A DNA stretch of 64,000 nucleotides from Bacteroidota bacterium (GTDB lineage: Bacteria > Bacteroidota > Bacteroidia > Chitinophagales > Chitinophagaceae). Both the position numbers and the translations under genes were made by a program. Location of the stretch: contig VBAR01000006.1 in assembly GCA_005882315.1 (NCBI GenBank), positions 158,617-222,616 on the forward strand, read 5' to 3'. Below the pieces are notes generated by a model, which did no database searches, was not told where the DNA came from, and saw only the letters and a program-made list of their open reading frames with translations. Shown here in pieces: positions 8,222 to 16,950 of the stretch (its first letter is position 1; the number at the start of each line of letters is the position of its first letter).

Positions 8222-9109
8222 GTGAAAATCCTGAAACCATTTTTTTACTTCGTGATTGTGACTGGTTTTATTTCCTGCGAAAAGGCAATTGATTTTGATT
8301 TAGAAGATCAGGAACCAAAACTGGTAGTGGAAGCGACGATTGAGAATGAAACATGGCCAATTGTTATTTTGAGTAACAGTCTTAATTATTTTTCTACACT
8401 CGATCCTTCTTATATCCAGCAGAGTTTTGTTCATAATGCAGTTATTTATGTTTCTAATGGTACAAAAACGCATATTCTGAAGGAATATGAAGTGCCATTA
8501 CAGGGAGGTTATTCGTTGTTCTATTATTCAGTTGACTCATCAAATCTTGCAACTGCTTTTAAAGGAGAATTAAATAAGCAGTACACAATGCTGATCGAAA
8601 CAAATAGTAAAGAATATACAGCCACTACAACAATCCCCTCTATCACAAAAAGGATTGATTCAATGTGGGCCAGGACTATTCCCGGGTTTGATGACCCCAA
8701 TAAAAGGGCTTTAATGGTTAAAGCAACAGACCCTGCGGGATATGGTGATTATATCCGCTATTTTACCCGCAGTAATAGTGAACGGTTTTTCCCTGGCCTT
8801 AATTCAGTTTTTGATGACCAGATCATTGATGGGACCACTTACTCGGTGGAAATAGAAAGAGGAGTAGATAGAAACTTGCCCCGTGAGGAAGGCTATTCTT
8901 TTTTTAACAAAACAGATACTGTGACTTTAAAACTTTGCAATATAGATAAAGCCACTTTCGATTTCTGGCGAACAATGGAGTTTGCTTATTCATCTGTAGG
9001 TAATCCGTTTTCATCTCCTACCAAAGTGCTGAGTAATATCAGCGGTGGCGCCCTGGGCTATTTTGGAGGCTATGCAGCCCAGTTTAAAACTATCATTATC
9101 AGAGATTAG
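8222..9109 (+). CDS. DUF4249 family lipoprotein
   Basis: A 295-residue lipoprotein. The start codon is GTG, giving MKILKPFFYFVIVTGFISC with the lipobox around GFISC at about residue 19. The mature protein begins EKAIDFDLEDQEPKLVVEATIENE, typical of DUF4249, a Bacteroidota family usually encoded next to TonB-dependent receptors and presumed to lie at the cell surface. Here it stands alone, between rpoD and trxB, with no receptor gene. The function is unknown. The tight spacing to the promoter element suggests a leaderless transcript. Confidence 0.8.
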   Translation: MKILKPFFYFVIVTGFISCEKAIDFDLEDQEPKLVVEATIENETWPIVILSNSLNYFSTLDPSYIQQSFVHNAVIYVSNGTKTHILKEYEVPLQGGYSLFYYSVDSSNLATAFKGELNKQYTMLIETNSKEYTATTTIPSITKRIDSMWARTIPGFDDPNKRALMVKATDPAGYGDYIRYFTRSNSERFFPGLNSVFDDQIIDGTTYSVEIERGVDRNLPREEGYSFFNKTDTVTLKLCNIDKATFDFWRTMEFAYSSVGNPFSSPTKVLSNISGGALGYFGGYAAQFKTIIIRD

Positions 9110-9169
9110 ATTTTTGTACACATATCCTTGTGTGTCGTGTATCGAACACTGTGTTTAGCCATTTAGGAT

Positions 9170-9177
9170 TAAATTTG
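9170..9177 (+). promoter_or_regulatory. TAnnTTTG promoter element of trxB-folB
   Basis: TAAATTTG lies 39 bases before trxB. A 14-bp palindrome (CCGATAACTATCGG, 9183-9196) follows in the 5' untranslated region; it belongs to the CCGAT/ATCGG palindrome type seen elsewhere in the window. Confidence 0.6.
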
Positions 9178-9215
9178 CAATCCCGATAACTATCGGAATA
9201 AATTAAAAGAAGAAT

Positions 9216-10163
9216 ATGGACGCAACAGCAAGTGAAAGGGTGAAATGCCTGATTATAGGTTCAGGGCCGGCTGGATACACAGCAGCTATTTATGCTTCAA
9301 GGGCCAACCTGAATCCTGTATTATACCAGGGCATTCAACCGGGTGGACAATTAACGATCACAACGGAAGTAGAAAACTATCCCGGCTATGCAGATGGCAT
9401 ACAGGGCCCGGAAATGATGGTTCATTTTGAAAAGCAAGCACACCGGATGGGGGCTGATATACGCTATGGTCTTGCTACAAAAGTTGATTTTTCTTCTTTG
9501 CCACATAAGGTTTGGATCGATGATGAAAAAATGATAGAAGCAGATGCAGTAATAATTTCAACTGGCGCATCGGCTAAATGGTTGGGTCTGGAAAGTGAAC
9601 AGCGATTGAATGGTTATGGCGTAAGTGCATGTGCTGTATGTGATGGATTTTTCTTTCGTGGAAAAGAAGTAGCGATCGTTGGTGCCGGTGATACGGCTGC
9701 AGAAGAAGCATTGTATTTATCCAAACTCTGTACAACAGTACATATGATAATTCGTCGTGGAGAAATGCGGGCATCGAAAGTGATGGCTGATAGAGTTCAG
9801 AAAACACCGAATATTAAAATCTACTGGCATTCTGAAACAGATGAAGTGCTGGGAGGAAAAACTGTAAGTGCAGTGAGGATAAAAAATATTCAGACCGGCG
9901 AAAAAACTGAAATACCTGTAAACGGTTTTTTTGTTGCTATTGGGCATCAGCCTAATTCAGAAATTTTTAAAGGCTTTGTGGATATGGATGAAGCAGGATA
10001 TATTAAAACAATTCCCGGCTCATCAAAAACAAATGTAGAAGCAGTTTTTGCCAGCGGCGATGTACAGGATAAAATTTACCGCCAGGCTGTAACGGCTGCG
10101 GGTAGCGGTTGTATGGCAGCATTGGATGCAGAACGGTATTTGGCTGAAAAAGGAATTCACTAA
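9216..10163 (+). CDS. trxB: Thioredoxin-disulfide reductase
   Basis: A 315-residue cytoplasmic flavoenzyme that reduces thioredoxin with NADPH. The FAD-binding motif is GSGPAGYTAAIYASRANL (about residues 14-31). The redox-active pair is in SACAVCDGFFFRG (CxxC near residue 133). The NADPH-binding motif is VGAGDTAAEEALYLSKL, and the FAD-closing motif is ASGDVQDKIYRQAVTAAGSG. Full length and typical. The next gene, folB, starts 11 bases after the stop, so they are probably co-transcribed. Confidence 0.97.
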   Translation: MDATASERVKCLIIGSGPAGYTAAIYASRANLNPVLYQGIQPGGQLTITTEVENYPGYADGIQGPEMMVHFEKQAHRMGADIRYGLATKVDFSSLPHKVWIDDEKMIEADAVIISTGASAKWLGLESEQRLNGYGVSACAVCDGFFFRGKEVAIVGAGDTAAEEALYLSKLCTTVHMIIRRGEMRASKVMADRVQKTPNIKIYWHSETDEVLGGKTVSAVRIKNIQTGEKTEIPVNGFFVAIGHQPNSEIFKGFVDMDEAGYIKTIPGSSKTNVEAVFASGDVQDKIYRQAVTAAGSGCMAALDAERYLAEKGIH

Positions 10164-10174
10164 ACAAATAAAGC

Positions 10175-10525
10175 ATGATTATTGTAGAGTTAAAGAATAT
10201 CCGCTTTCATGCTTTTCATGGCTTATATGCAGAAGAAAGAAAAAGCGGGGGGGATTACGAGTTCAATCTTGCAGTAAGTCTGGAAGAAACTCAATTGATA
10301 ACAGAACTCAATGAAACAGTTAACTATGTCCGGCTGCATGAACTGGTAAAGCAGGAAATGAATACACCAAGACATTTACTGGAAACATTACTTATGGAAA
10401 TTGCGGAAAAGATACATGCTGAATTTCCGCTGGTGAAAGAAATAGATATGAGCGTAGCAAAATTAAATCCTCCGATCGTTAACTTTATAGGTAGTACATC
10501 CGTTACATACAGAAAACAGTATTAG
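10175..10525 (+). CDS. folB: Dihydroneopterin aldolase
   Basis: A 116-residue enzyme of folate synthesis that converts 7,8-dihydroneopterin to 6-hydroxymethyl-dihydropterin and glycolaldehyde. Family hallmarks are FHAFHGLYAEERKSGGDYEFNL at the start, TVNYVRLHELVKQEM with the substrate-binding Tyr, and the HLLETLLMEIAEKI helix before a terminal strand containing the catalytic Lys region (VAKLNPP). Normal length. It lies between trxB and a TPR gene with very short gaps (11 and 6 bases), which suggests one transcript. Confidence 0.93.
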   Translation: MIIVELKNIRFHAFHGLYAEERKSGGDYEFNLAVSLEETQLITELNETVNYVRLHELVKQEMNTPRHLLETLLMEIAEKIHAEFPLVKEIDMSVAKLNPPIVNFIGSTSVTYRKQY

Positions 10526-10531
10526 TATAGC

Positions 10532-11287
10532 ATGAGGAAAACCTCAATTATTTTATTTTCCCTTTTTACATCTTTTGTATCATTTGGCCAGGATGTAAAT
10601 AAGCTGGTTAAAAAAGCAGACAGTCTTGAAGCTGCGCTGAATGAGGCCGGTGCTTATGAAACATTCAAACAGGTACTGAAAGCTGATCCCCGAAATTATC
10701 ATTCACTTTGGAAATGCAGCGAATTGTGCAGTCGCATCGGTAATCGCCAAAAAGTAAAAGAAACAAAGCTCGATTATTTTAAAGCAGGAAGGATATATGC
10801 CGAGACAGCTATTAAAGTAAATCCCAAAGCGGCTGATGGATACTATGCTCTTTCAGTGGCTATGGGAAGAAAAGCATTGATTGAAAGTGGTAATGAAAGA
10901 ATAAATGCAGTAAAGGAAATTAAAACAAATGCTGATAAAGCTCTTGCAATAGATCCTAATCATGGTCGTGCCTGGCATGTGCTGGGTAAATGGAATTATG
11001 AAGTGAGCAACCTGAATGGACTTGAAAAAGCAGCATTAAGAATATTATATGGTGGTTTGCCCAAAGCATCTTTAGCTGAATCGATCCGCTGCTATGAAAA
11101 AGCAAAACAACTGGAGCCGGTATTTGCTTTAAATAATCTTGAATTGGCGAAAGCCTATCACCGTAATGATGAAGATGCAAAAGCAATTGCATTGCTGAAA
11201 AGTTTACCAAATATACCAGCCCGAACAGAGGATGATACCCGCATTAGAGAAGAAGGCAGGAAATTGTTGCAAAAGATTGAGGATTGA
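10532..11287 (+). CDS. Secreted TPR-repeat protein
   Basis: 251 residues with a signal peptide (MRKTSIILFSLFTSFVSFGQ). The mature part is all helix, with tetratricopeptide-like units: YETFKQVLKADPRNYHSLWK, a unit around KVNPKAADGYYALSVAMGRK, one around NADKALAIDPNHGRAWHVLG, and a last one around CYEKAKQLEPVFALNNLELAKAY. It is probably a periplasmic scaffold; the partner is unknown. It starts six bases after folB and ends five bases before the stop of the convergent MATE gene, so the gene ends almost touch without a terminator. Confidence 0.8.
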   Translation: MRKTSIILFSLFTSFVSFGQDVNKLVKKADSLEAALNEAGAYETFKQVLKADPRNYHSLWKCSELCSRIGNRQKVKETKLDYFKAGRIYAETAIKVNPKAADGYYALSVAMGRKALIESGNERINAVKEIKTNADKALAIDPNHGRAWHVLGKWNYEVSNLNGLEKAALRILYGGLPKASLAESIRCYEKAKQLEPVFALNNLELAKAYHRNDEDAKAIALLKSLPNIPARTEDDTRIREEGRKLLQKIED

Positions 11288-11291
11288 AATA

Positions 11292-12656
11292 TCATATCAC
11301 TTTCTTCCTCCACCTTTCACTCCTGATATATAAGAACGAAGGCACAAACATCAGTATCCAGTAAAGCCACTCACTCATCCAGCCAATAGTGATTGACAGT
11401 TTGAATTTTTCCATTACTACATAGACATAAATGCTGTAAAGGATAATGGTGAAGAGTTCAATGAGGAAAGTAACTCTTGTATTGCCCGTACCGGTTACCG
11501 ATGATAACCACACAACCGAGAATGACATTAGTATCATCGCTAATGAAATAACTCTTACAACCGGTATACCTTGCTCAATAAACTCCTGGCCTTGCCCGAA
11601 AATGGAAAGAAATAATTGCGGAGCAATATTGAGTACAATGCAAATACATATAGCAATACCGGTACTTAGCTTTACAATTTTTTTAATTACATGTATCACT
11701 TCATCTTTTTTACCTTGCCCGATCACATTACTTACCATGCTATTGGCTGCGGAAGCAAATGCCCAGCTCATACAACCAAAAATACCAAACACGTTTCGCA
11801 TTACGTTGGAGATGGCCTGAGGTATGTCGGATGGCTGGTTTCGTTCAATAAGAACATAAAAGAATTCCCAGGTAGTAATGCTGATCGCATGCTGAAACAC
11901 CAGCGGCGCAGACATATTCGTAATGAGCTTTGCATTCTGTTTATCCCAGCGAATATTTTTAAACAATGAAAATCGTTGTGCAATTCCTTTTTGATGAATA
12001 ACAAGATAAATAACAAACATTCCGGTAAACTCTGCAAGAATAGAAGCAAAGGCAGCCCCGTTAAATCCCATTTCGGGAAAACCTAGTTTTCCAAAGATGA
12101 ATGTATAATCAAAAAATATATTGGCAATGGCTTCAGCGATCGTACCCAGTACCAAATATTTGCTTTGATTAGTGCCGACAAGCAATGCATTCCGCATTTG
12201 ATAGATGTATAAAAAAGGGAGTCCCCAGATCCGTATTTGTAAAAAAGAAATTGCCATCTCTGCTTTTTGTGGTTCATGCAGGATGTTACGAAAAAGAATC
12301 GGCGTGAAAGTATAACTTACAATTATTCCAAATGCTGCGATCAGCATAGTAGTCAGAATCCCCTGGTTGAACAGTTTGCCGATCTCATTCGGTTTGTTTT
12401 CGCCAGCTCTGCGGCTGATGAGAGCCTGCAAGCCATTATTGAATCCAAAACCAACAGAAGCAAATATCAGGTAGTACACACCGGTGATACTTGCTACTGC
12501 CAGTGAGGTAGATGAATAATGACCGAGAAAAATATTGTTGATTATGAAATTGAGTTGCGGTACCAGTATAGCAAAACTGATTGGCAGCGTCAATTTTAAT
12601 ATCTGCCGGTTAGTTACCTGCATCTGCAGGTTGCTATAACTGTTTTCTGCACTCAT
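11292..12656 (-). CDS. MATE family multidrug/cation antiporter
   Basis: About 454 residues with 12 hydrophobic segments, for example ILKLTLPISFAILVPQLNFI, GVYYLIFASVGFGFNNGLQAL and the repeat-related second half beginning ISAPLVFQHAISIT. MATE proteins export drugs or metabolites in exchange for Na+ or H+. The substrate here cannot be told. The ATG at 12656 is chosen because the TAnnTTTG promoter at 12672-12679 overlaps the alternative upstream TTG at 12674. The gene is monocistronic and converges on the TPR gene. Confidence 0.9.
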   Translation of the reverse strand: MSAENSYSNLQMQVTNRQILKLTLPISFAILVPQLNFIINNIFLGHYSSTSLAVASITGVYYLIFASVGFGFNNGLQALISRRAGENKPNEIGKLFNQGILTTMLIAAFGIIVSYTFTPILFRNILHEPQKAEMAISFLQIRIWGLPFLYIYQMRNALLVGTNQSKYLVLGTIAEAIANIFFDYTFIFGKLGFPEMGFNGAAFASILAEFTGMFVIYLVIHQKGIAQRFSLFKNIRWDKQNAKLITNMSAPLVFQHAISITTWEFFYVLIERNQPSDIPQAISNVMRNVFGIFGCMSWAFASAANSMVSNVIGQGKKDEVIHVIKKIVKLSTGIAICICIVLNIAPQLFLSIFGQGQEFIEQGIPVVRVISLAMILMSFSVVWLSSVTGTGNTRVTFLIELFTIILYSIYVYVVMEKFKLSITIGWMSEWLYWILMFVPSFLYIRSERWRKKVI

Positions 12657-12671
12657 AAAAGTAAAAGACGG

Positions 12672-12679
12672 CAAACCTA
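12672..12679 (-). promoter_or_regulatory. TAnnTTTG promoter element of the MATE gene
   Basis: On the minus strand this reads TAGGTTTG, 15 bases before the ATG at 12656. It decides the start codon, because an upstream TTG would lie inside the promoter. Confidence 0.6.
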
Positions 12680-12755
12680 CGATAAATTGAGCTGGTCTGT
12701 ATTCAGATTAGGTTCATGTTCAGGGTTAATTTTTTATAAACATGCTGCTAAAAAT

Positions 12756-12783
12756 AAAAGTCCTGCGATGAAGCGGGACTTTG
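12756..12783 (-). terminator. Terminator of the Gfo/Idh/MocA gene
   Basis: Minus strand: AAGTCCC...GGACTTT hairpin followed by TATTTTT. It lies about 25 bases after the oxidoreductase stop codon. Confidence 0.8.
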
Positions 12784-12807
12784 AATATTTATTTATAAAA
12801 ACTTTTA

Positions 12808-14001
12808 TTATTCAAGTACTTTCTCTGTGATCTTTCCGGTCCTCTTATTTTTCAAGATCACTTTCTTTGCTCCGTAGTGTGTTACTTCTTCTTTCACCAG
12901 GTAATGGTCCACATCGTATTCAGTTAAGTGACTGTCTTTGCTTACACCAACTCTTCCCCGCCAGATATCAAGTTTCACCGGTTCCCATTGTTTAGTTTTG
13001 GCACTTCGGTAAGCTGCATCTAAAATACAATTCACTACATAGCCATCATAAAAACTTTCTTTCGGTGCTTTGTTGTCTTCCATTGCATTGAACATATCCA
13101 TGAACATATGATTATATCCGAGTTCATTTAATTCATCACCCACAGGAAATAACCAGCCTTTATTGCTTTCTGCTTTTTCTGCAACATAATCTGCGCCCTG
13201 TCCTGATGTAAACATTTCGAAACCTGTACGTAAAAAACTATTTATCCAAATCGTTCCCTCACTGCCCATCACCTCATCCCTCAGATCGAGACCACCACGA
13301 AATGTCCAGCTAACTTCAAATTGGCCGATAGCACCGTTTTCATATTTCACTAAACCAATAGCATGATCTTCTGCATCGATCGGCTTTACCTGTGTATCGG
13401 CCCAACACATTACTTCAATTGGCTTAATGTCTTTCCCGATATAACTCCGTGCAATTTCTACGCAATGGCAACCAAGATCGAGGATACAACCGCCACCGGC
13501 CTGCTCGATATCCCAGAACCAATCACTATGAGGCCCGGGATGTGTTTCTCTTGACTTGGCCCAGAGAACTCTGCCAATTGCCCCTTGCTTTACACTCTCT
13601 ATTGCTTTTATAAATTTCGGTGTGTAAACCAAATCTTCCAGGTAACCATTGAAAATACCGGCTTTCTCCACCGCTTCCAGCATTCGTTTTGCCTCTTCAC
13701 CATTTCGGCCCAAAGGTTTGGTAGTGATAACAGCTTTTTTATGTTTACAGCAAAGCAACACGGCTGCTTCATGTAAATTATTGGGCAAAGAAATACAAAC
13801 CACATCAACATCAGGATGGGCAATAGAAGCTTCCATATCAGTTGTCCAGTGCGACACTTTGTAATCTTCTGCAAACTTTTTAGCGCTTTCTTCTCTTCTT
13901 GAATAGATGCTTACAATTTTGTCCTTGTTACGATAGCCTTGTATTGAATCAGCATAGAAACGACCGATAAAACCGGAGCCCAGCATAGATATTCTTTTCA
14001 T
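12808..14001 (-). CDS. Gfo/Idh/MocA family oxidoreductase
   Basis: About 397 residues. The N-terminal Rossmann fold starts KRISMLGSGFIGRFYADSIQ, a GxGxxG NAD(P)-binding motif. The EKP-like motif appears as VITTKPLGRNGEEAKRMLEA (the Glu is replaced by Thr), and the C-terminal alpha/beta domain includes GGGCILDLGCHCVEIARSYIG with the catalytic-region His. Members oxidise or reduce sugars, inositols and similar compounds; the substrate is not identifiable. The ATG at 14001 is chosen over an upstream in-frame ATG at 14061 because the Rossmann strand should begin within a few residues of the start. Confidence 0.88.
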   Translation of the reverse strand: MKRISMLGSGFIGRFYADSIQGYRNKDKIVSIYSRREESAKKFAEDYKVSHWTTDMEASIAHPDVDVVCISLPNNLHEAAVLLCCKHKKAVITTKPLGRNGEEAKRMLEAVEKAGIFNGYLEDLVYTPKFIKAIESVKQGAIGRVLWAKSRETHPGPHSDWFWDIEQAGGGCILDLGCHCVEIARSYIGKDIKPIEVMCWADTQVKPIDAEDHAIGLVKYENGAIGQFEVSWTFRGGLDLRDEVMGSEGTIWINSFLRTGFEMFTSGQGADYVAEKAESNKGWLFPVGDELNELGYNHMFMDMFNAMEDNKAPKESFYDGYVVNCILDAAYRSAKTKQWEPVKLDIWRGRVGVSKDSHLTEYDVDHYLVKEEVTHYGAKKVILKNKRTGKITEKVLE

Positions 14002-14146
14002 TGGCTTAATGTTAGATTTTTTTGAAAAGTACGAAAGAAAGCAATTCAATGAGGTGAACAAATAGCCGAATAAATTTTTTGATCAACATAACAGCTCTTT
14101 TTCTCCTTTTCTTTTTTGTTCGCTTAACCTATATTGCAGCGAACTT

Positions 14147-14800
14147 ATGAGACCAACCGAAGATAGTTACCGGCACAAGGGCCTGCGCAATAAACTTACA
14201 GATGTAATCAGGAGCAAAGGAATTACAGATGAAGAAGTGATCAATGCAATAAACAAAGTGCCCCGCCACTTTTTTCTTGATTCTGCTTTTGATGAAGTGG
14301 CTTATGAAGACCGGGCATTTCCAATAGGCGAGGGGCAAACTATTTCACAACCTTACACAGTTGCTTATCAAAGTCAATTGCTGGAAATAAAAAAATTTGA
14401 AAAGGTACTGGAAATTGGTACTGGCAGCGCTTACCAGGCAGTAGTATTGGCCGAAATGGGAGCCCAGGTTTATACCATTGAAAGACATAAGATATTATTT
14501 GACAGCAATAAACAGTTTACTTTTTTAAAAAAGTTCTCCAATATTAAATTCTTTTACGGTGATGGTTTTGAAGGACTGCCTACTTATGGGCCTTTTGATA
14601 AAATACTCATTACTGCCGCTGCACCTGAAATACCGCAAAAACTTCTTGAACAATTAAAATTTTATGGCATGATGGTATTGCCACTTGGAAGCGGTGATGT
14701 GCAGCAGATGATGCGATTAACTAAATTGGCAAGCGGGGCTATAAAGGAAGAAGTCTTTGACCGTTTTTCTTTTGTGCCGATGCTGGAAGGAAAGAAGTAG
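14147..14800 (+). CDS. pcm: Protein-L-isoaspartate O-methyltransferase
   Basis: A 217-residue repair enzyme that methylates isoaspartyl residues in damaged proteins using S-adenosylmethionine. The family marks are VPRHFFLDSAFDEVAYEDRA, then FPIGEGQTISQPYTVAYQSQ, and the SAM-binding motif KVLEIGTGSAYQAVVLAEMG, where Ala replaces the more usual Gly of GTGSGYQ. The C-terminus carries the ILITAAAPEIPQKLLEQLK strand-helix. Normal length, single-gene unit. Confidence 0.93.
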   Translation: MRPTEDSYRHKGLRNKLTDVIRSKGITDEEVINAINKVPRHFFLDSAFDEVAYEDRAFPIGEGQTISQPYTVAYQSQLLEIKKFEKVLEIGTGSAYQAVVLAEMGAQVYTIERHKILFDSNKQFTFLKKFSNIKFFYGDGFEGLPTYGPFDKILITAAAPEIPQKLLEQLKFYGMMVLPLGSGDVQQMMRLTKLASGAIKEEVFDRFSFVPMLEGKK

Positions 14801-14837
14801 TTGCAGGCTTTTGTAATAACAGCTCGTATGAAGAGGG

Positions 14838-15353
14838 TTAATTTTCTGCAAGCTCCCTGTTTATCCTATTCAGATATTTTTTCTTGTAGTAATATTCTTT
14901 TACCTGCAGCAATTCTTTTTCGGTAGTAATACCGTCCTGATAATTTTCAATAATCTCTTTAACAGGTTCATATATTTCCGATTGGAGATTTAAGATTGAT
15001 GATTGAATATTTTGTTTTAACTCCGGGTCATCTTCCATTTTGGCATCCATAAGTTGCTCATTTATCTCAAGCACTTCCATTAAAAAATTCGGTGGCAACT
15101 GGTATTTCTCTTCTTCTTCCAGCAGTTCTTTTAATTGAAGGACATACTTAATTGTCTCATCAGGATTCTGAAAAGTTTTAAAAGCTTTATTCAGGTTAGC
15201 TGTTATTTCCAATGCATGATGCTGCTCAGATGGTATGGCATTGGCATAAAAATCCGGGTGAAATTTTTTATTCAGCTCAAAATATTTTGCTGGTAAACCG
15301 GATTTGTCCACTTTCAGTTGAACGGGTATGCCGAATATTTCAAAGTAGTTCAT
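14838..15353 (-). CDS. hscB: Fe-S cluster co-chaperone HscB (J-domain protein)
   Basis: 171 residues. The N-terminal J domain (about residues 1-75) has the diagnostic HPD in NKKFHPDFYANA, needed to stimulate the ATPase of an HscA/DnaK-type Hsp70. The C-terminal three-helix domain (LPPNFLMEVLEINEQLMDA onward) binds the IscU scaffold. It starts 16 bases after the stop of the AAA+ gene and is probably its operon mate. An insert-like segment NIQSSILNLQSEI in the C-terminal domain is encoded by a heptanucleotide repeat array (see separate entry). Confidence 0.88.
   Translation of the reverse strand: MNYFEIFGIPVQLKVDKSGLPAKYFELNKKFHPDFYANAIPSEQHHALEITANLNKAFKTFQNPDETIKYVLQLKELLEEEEKYQLPPNFLMEVLEINEQLMDAKMEDDPELKQNIQSSILNLQSEIYEPVKEIIENYQDGITTEKELLQVKEYYYKKKYLNRINRELAEN
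14980..15011. repeat. Heptanucleotide array inside hscB (GATTNNN x4)
   Basis: On the plus strand: GATTGGA, GATTTAA, GATTGAT, GATTGAA, then TATT. It is in the hscB reading frame on the minus strand and translates to a short I/Q/S/L/N-rich stretch in the C-terminal domain. Confidence 0.7.
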
Positions 15354-15369
15354 AATGTATATCCTGTTT

Positions 15370-16950
15370 CTAATTCAAATCTTCTCCATCAAACTCCTCA
15401 TCATAACTTTTTGCTGTGCCGATATTCATCATGCTACCGATCAGGTCAGCAAACTCCACTTTTGTTTCCATTACTTTTTTACTGATAAGCGAATAAGAAG
15501 CCAACCCATGCAACACAAATTCCATCATCAAAGCCGACTCTTCTTCATTTGCCTTTGGAAAAAATTTCTTGACCAATGAATGCAAGCCATCTACTTTATA
15601 CAGTAATAACAGTTTGTCTTTATCCTTTGTGTTAAAGAATACATTCAGGTTATTGCCTTTATCAAACCAACCTGTAATAGAACGGTAAGGATTATCTGGT
15701 TCTTTTTCTTCCAGTGTTTGTTTATCCCGATTTCTATCGGGATTCCTTCTTTTCTTCAATGTTTCAGGATTTGGAAAGTATTGAATGAACTGCGTACGGA
15801 TCGCTTTATCAAGCAGGTTCATGGCAACCTGGTAAGGGCCTTCCTGCTCGCCTTCATATACCAACTCTATTTTACCGGTGATGGAAGGAATGATGCCAAT
15901 CAAATCACTCATCCATACCTGTGTCTGTTTTTCGTTGTTGATGATGGCCCTTCTTTCAGCTGTGCTGATAATATTTTCCAAAGCAGAAATAGTAAGCCTT
16001 GCACTTACGCCACTTTTTTTATCAACCAGTTCACTGGCTCTTGCTTCAAAAGCTACTTGTTCGATCAGGCGTTTTACCATGTCGCTGATCCTTACTTTTT
16101 GTTTTTGATCTTTCGAAATTTCTGCTTCCTGTTCCGTAATAGCCAATGCATTTTCAAGACTCTTTGGATAGTGAGTAAGTATCTGGCTTTCGATACGATC
16201 CTTAAGCGGAGTAACGATGGAGCCACGATTGGTATAATCTTCCGGGTTGGCTGTAAAAACAAAAAGAATATCGAGGTTCAATCGCAACTTAAAGCCACGG
16301 ATCTGTATATCGCCTTCCTCTAAGATATTAAAGAGGGCAACCTGTATTCTTGCCTGCAAATCAGGGAGTTCGTTTATAACAAAAACGCAACGATTGCTCT
16401 TTGGGATGATGCCATAATGAATCACTCTTTCATCTGCAAAATTTAGCTTTAGGTTAGCAGCTTTTATCGGATCGATATCGCCAATCAAGTCGGCAACACT
16501 CACATCCGGCGTTGCCAATTTTTCGCCATAACGTTCACTCCGGTGTATCCAATGGATAGCTGTCTCATCGCCATGTGTTGCTATCTCTTCGATCGCAAAT
16601 TTTGAAACTGGGTTCAGCGGATCATCATTTAGTTCGCTACCGGATACTGCCGGAACATACTCATCCAACAGTTCAGTCATCAGCCTTGCCATTCTTGTTT
16701 TTGCCTGTCCACGCAAACCAAGGAATAAAATATTATGCCTGCTCAGCAATGCCCTTTCAACATCGGGGGTTACGGTTTCTTCATATCCAATAATGCCGGG
16801 AAAAGTTTCTTCGCCTTTTTTTAACCTTGCTATAAGATTATCACGAATTTCTTCTTTGATCGTTTTCGGTTTATAGCCGCTTTCTTTCAGTTCTCCGAGG
16901 GTTGCGATACCCCCAAACCCCCTAAAGGGGGATTTAGGTACTTCTTTCAT
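15370..16950 (-). CDS. AAA+ ATPase of the magnesium-chelatase / MoxR-like group
   Basis: 526 residues. Walker A is LFLGLRGQAKT (about residue 78); Walker B reads CVFVINELPDL, with NE in place of DE. Sensor and arginine regions follow (DILFVFTANPEDYTNRGSIVTPLKDRIESQ). Such ATPases pair with VWA proteins, as here with the gene just upstream in the operon, and resemble the I and D subunits of metal chelatases. Two repeat sequences are translated: the N-terminus PKSPFRGFGG comes from a G/C palindrome, and NPDRNRD (about residues 403-409) comes from a CCCGAT/ATCGGG palindrome. The true ancestral start may therefore lie at or after residue 16. The function is probably remodelling or activating a target complex; the target is unknown. 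Confidence 0.82.
   Translation of the reverse strand: MKEVPKSPFRGFGGIATLGELKESGYKPKTIKEEIRDNLIARLKKGEETFPGIIGYEETVTPDVERALLSRHNILFLGLRGQAKTRMARLMTELLDEYVPAVSGSELNDDPLNPVSKFAIEEIATHGDETAIHWIHRSERYGEKLATPDVSVADLIGDIDPIKAANLKLNFADERVIHYGIIPKSNRCVFVINELPDLQARIQVALFNILEEGDIQIRGFKLRLNLDILFVFTANPEDYTNRGSIVTPLKDRIESQILTHYPKSLENALAITEQEAEISKDQKQKVRISDMVKRLIEQVAFEARASELVDKKSGVSARLTISALENIISTAERRAIINNEKQTQVWMSDLIGIIPSITGKIELVYEGEQEGPYQVAMNLLDKAIRTQFIQYFPNPETLKKRRNPDRNRDKQTLEEKEPDNPYRSITGWFDKGNNLNVFFNTKDKDKLLLLYKVDGLHSLVKKFFPKANEEESALMMEFVLHGLASYSLISKKVMETKVEFADLIGSMMNIGTAKSYDEEFDGEDLN
15724..15743. repeat. CCCGAT/ATCGGG palindrome inside the AAA+ gene
   Basis: ATCCCGAT (15724-15731), loop TTCT, ATCGGGAT (15736-15743): a perfect 8-bp stem within coding sequence, translated in a variable linker. 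Related palindromes lie before trxB and in the terminators at 49311-49330 and 58374-58404. Confidence 0.75.
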
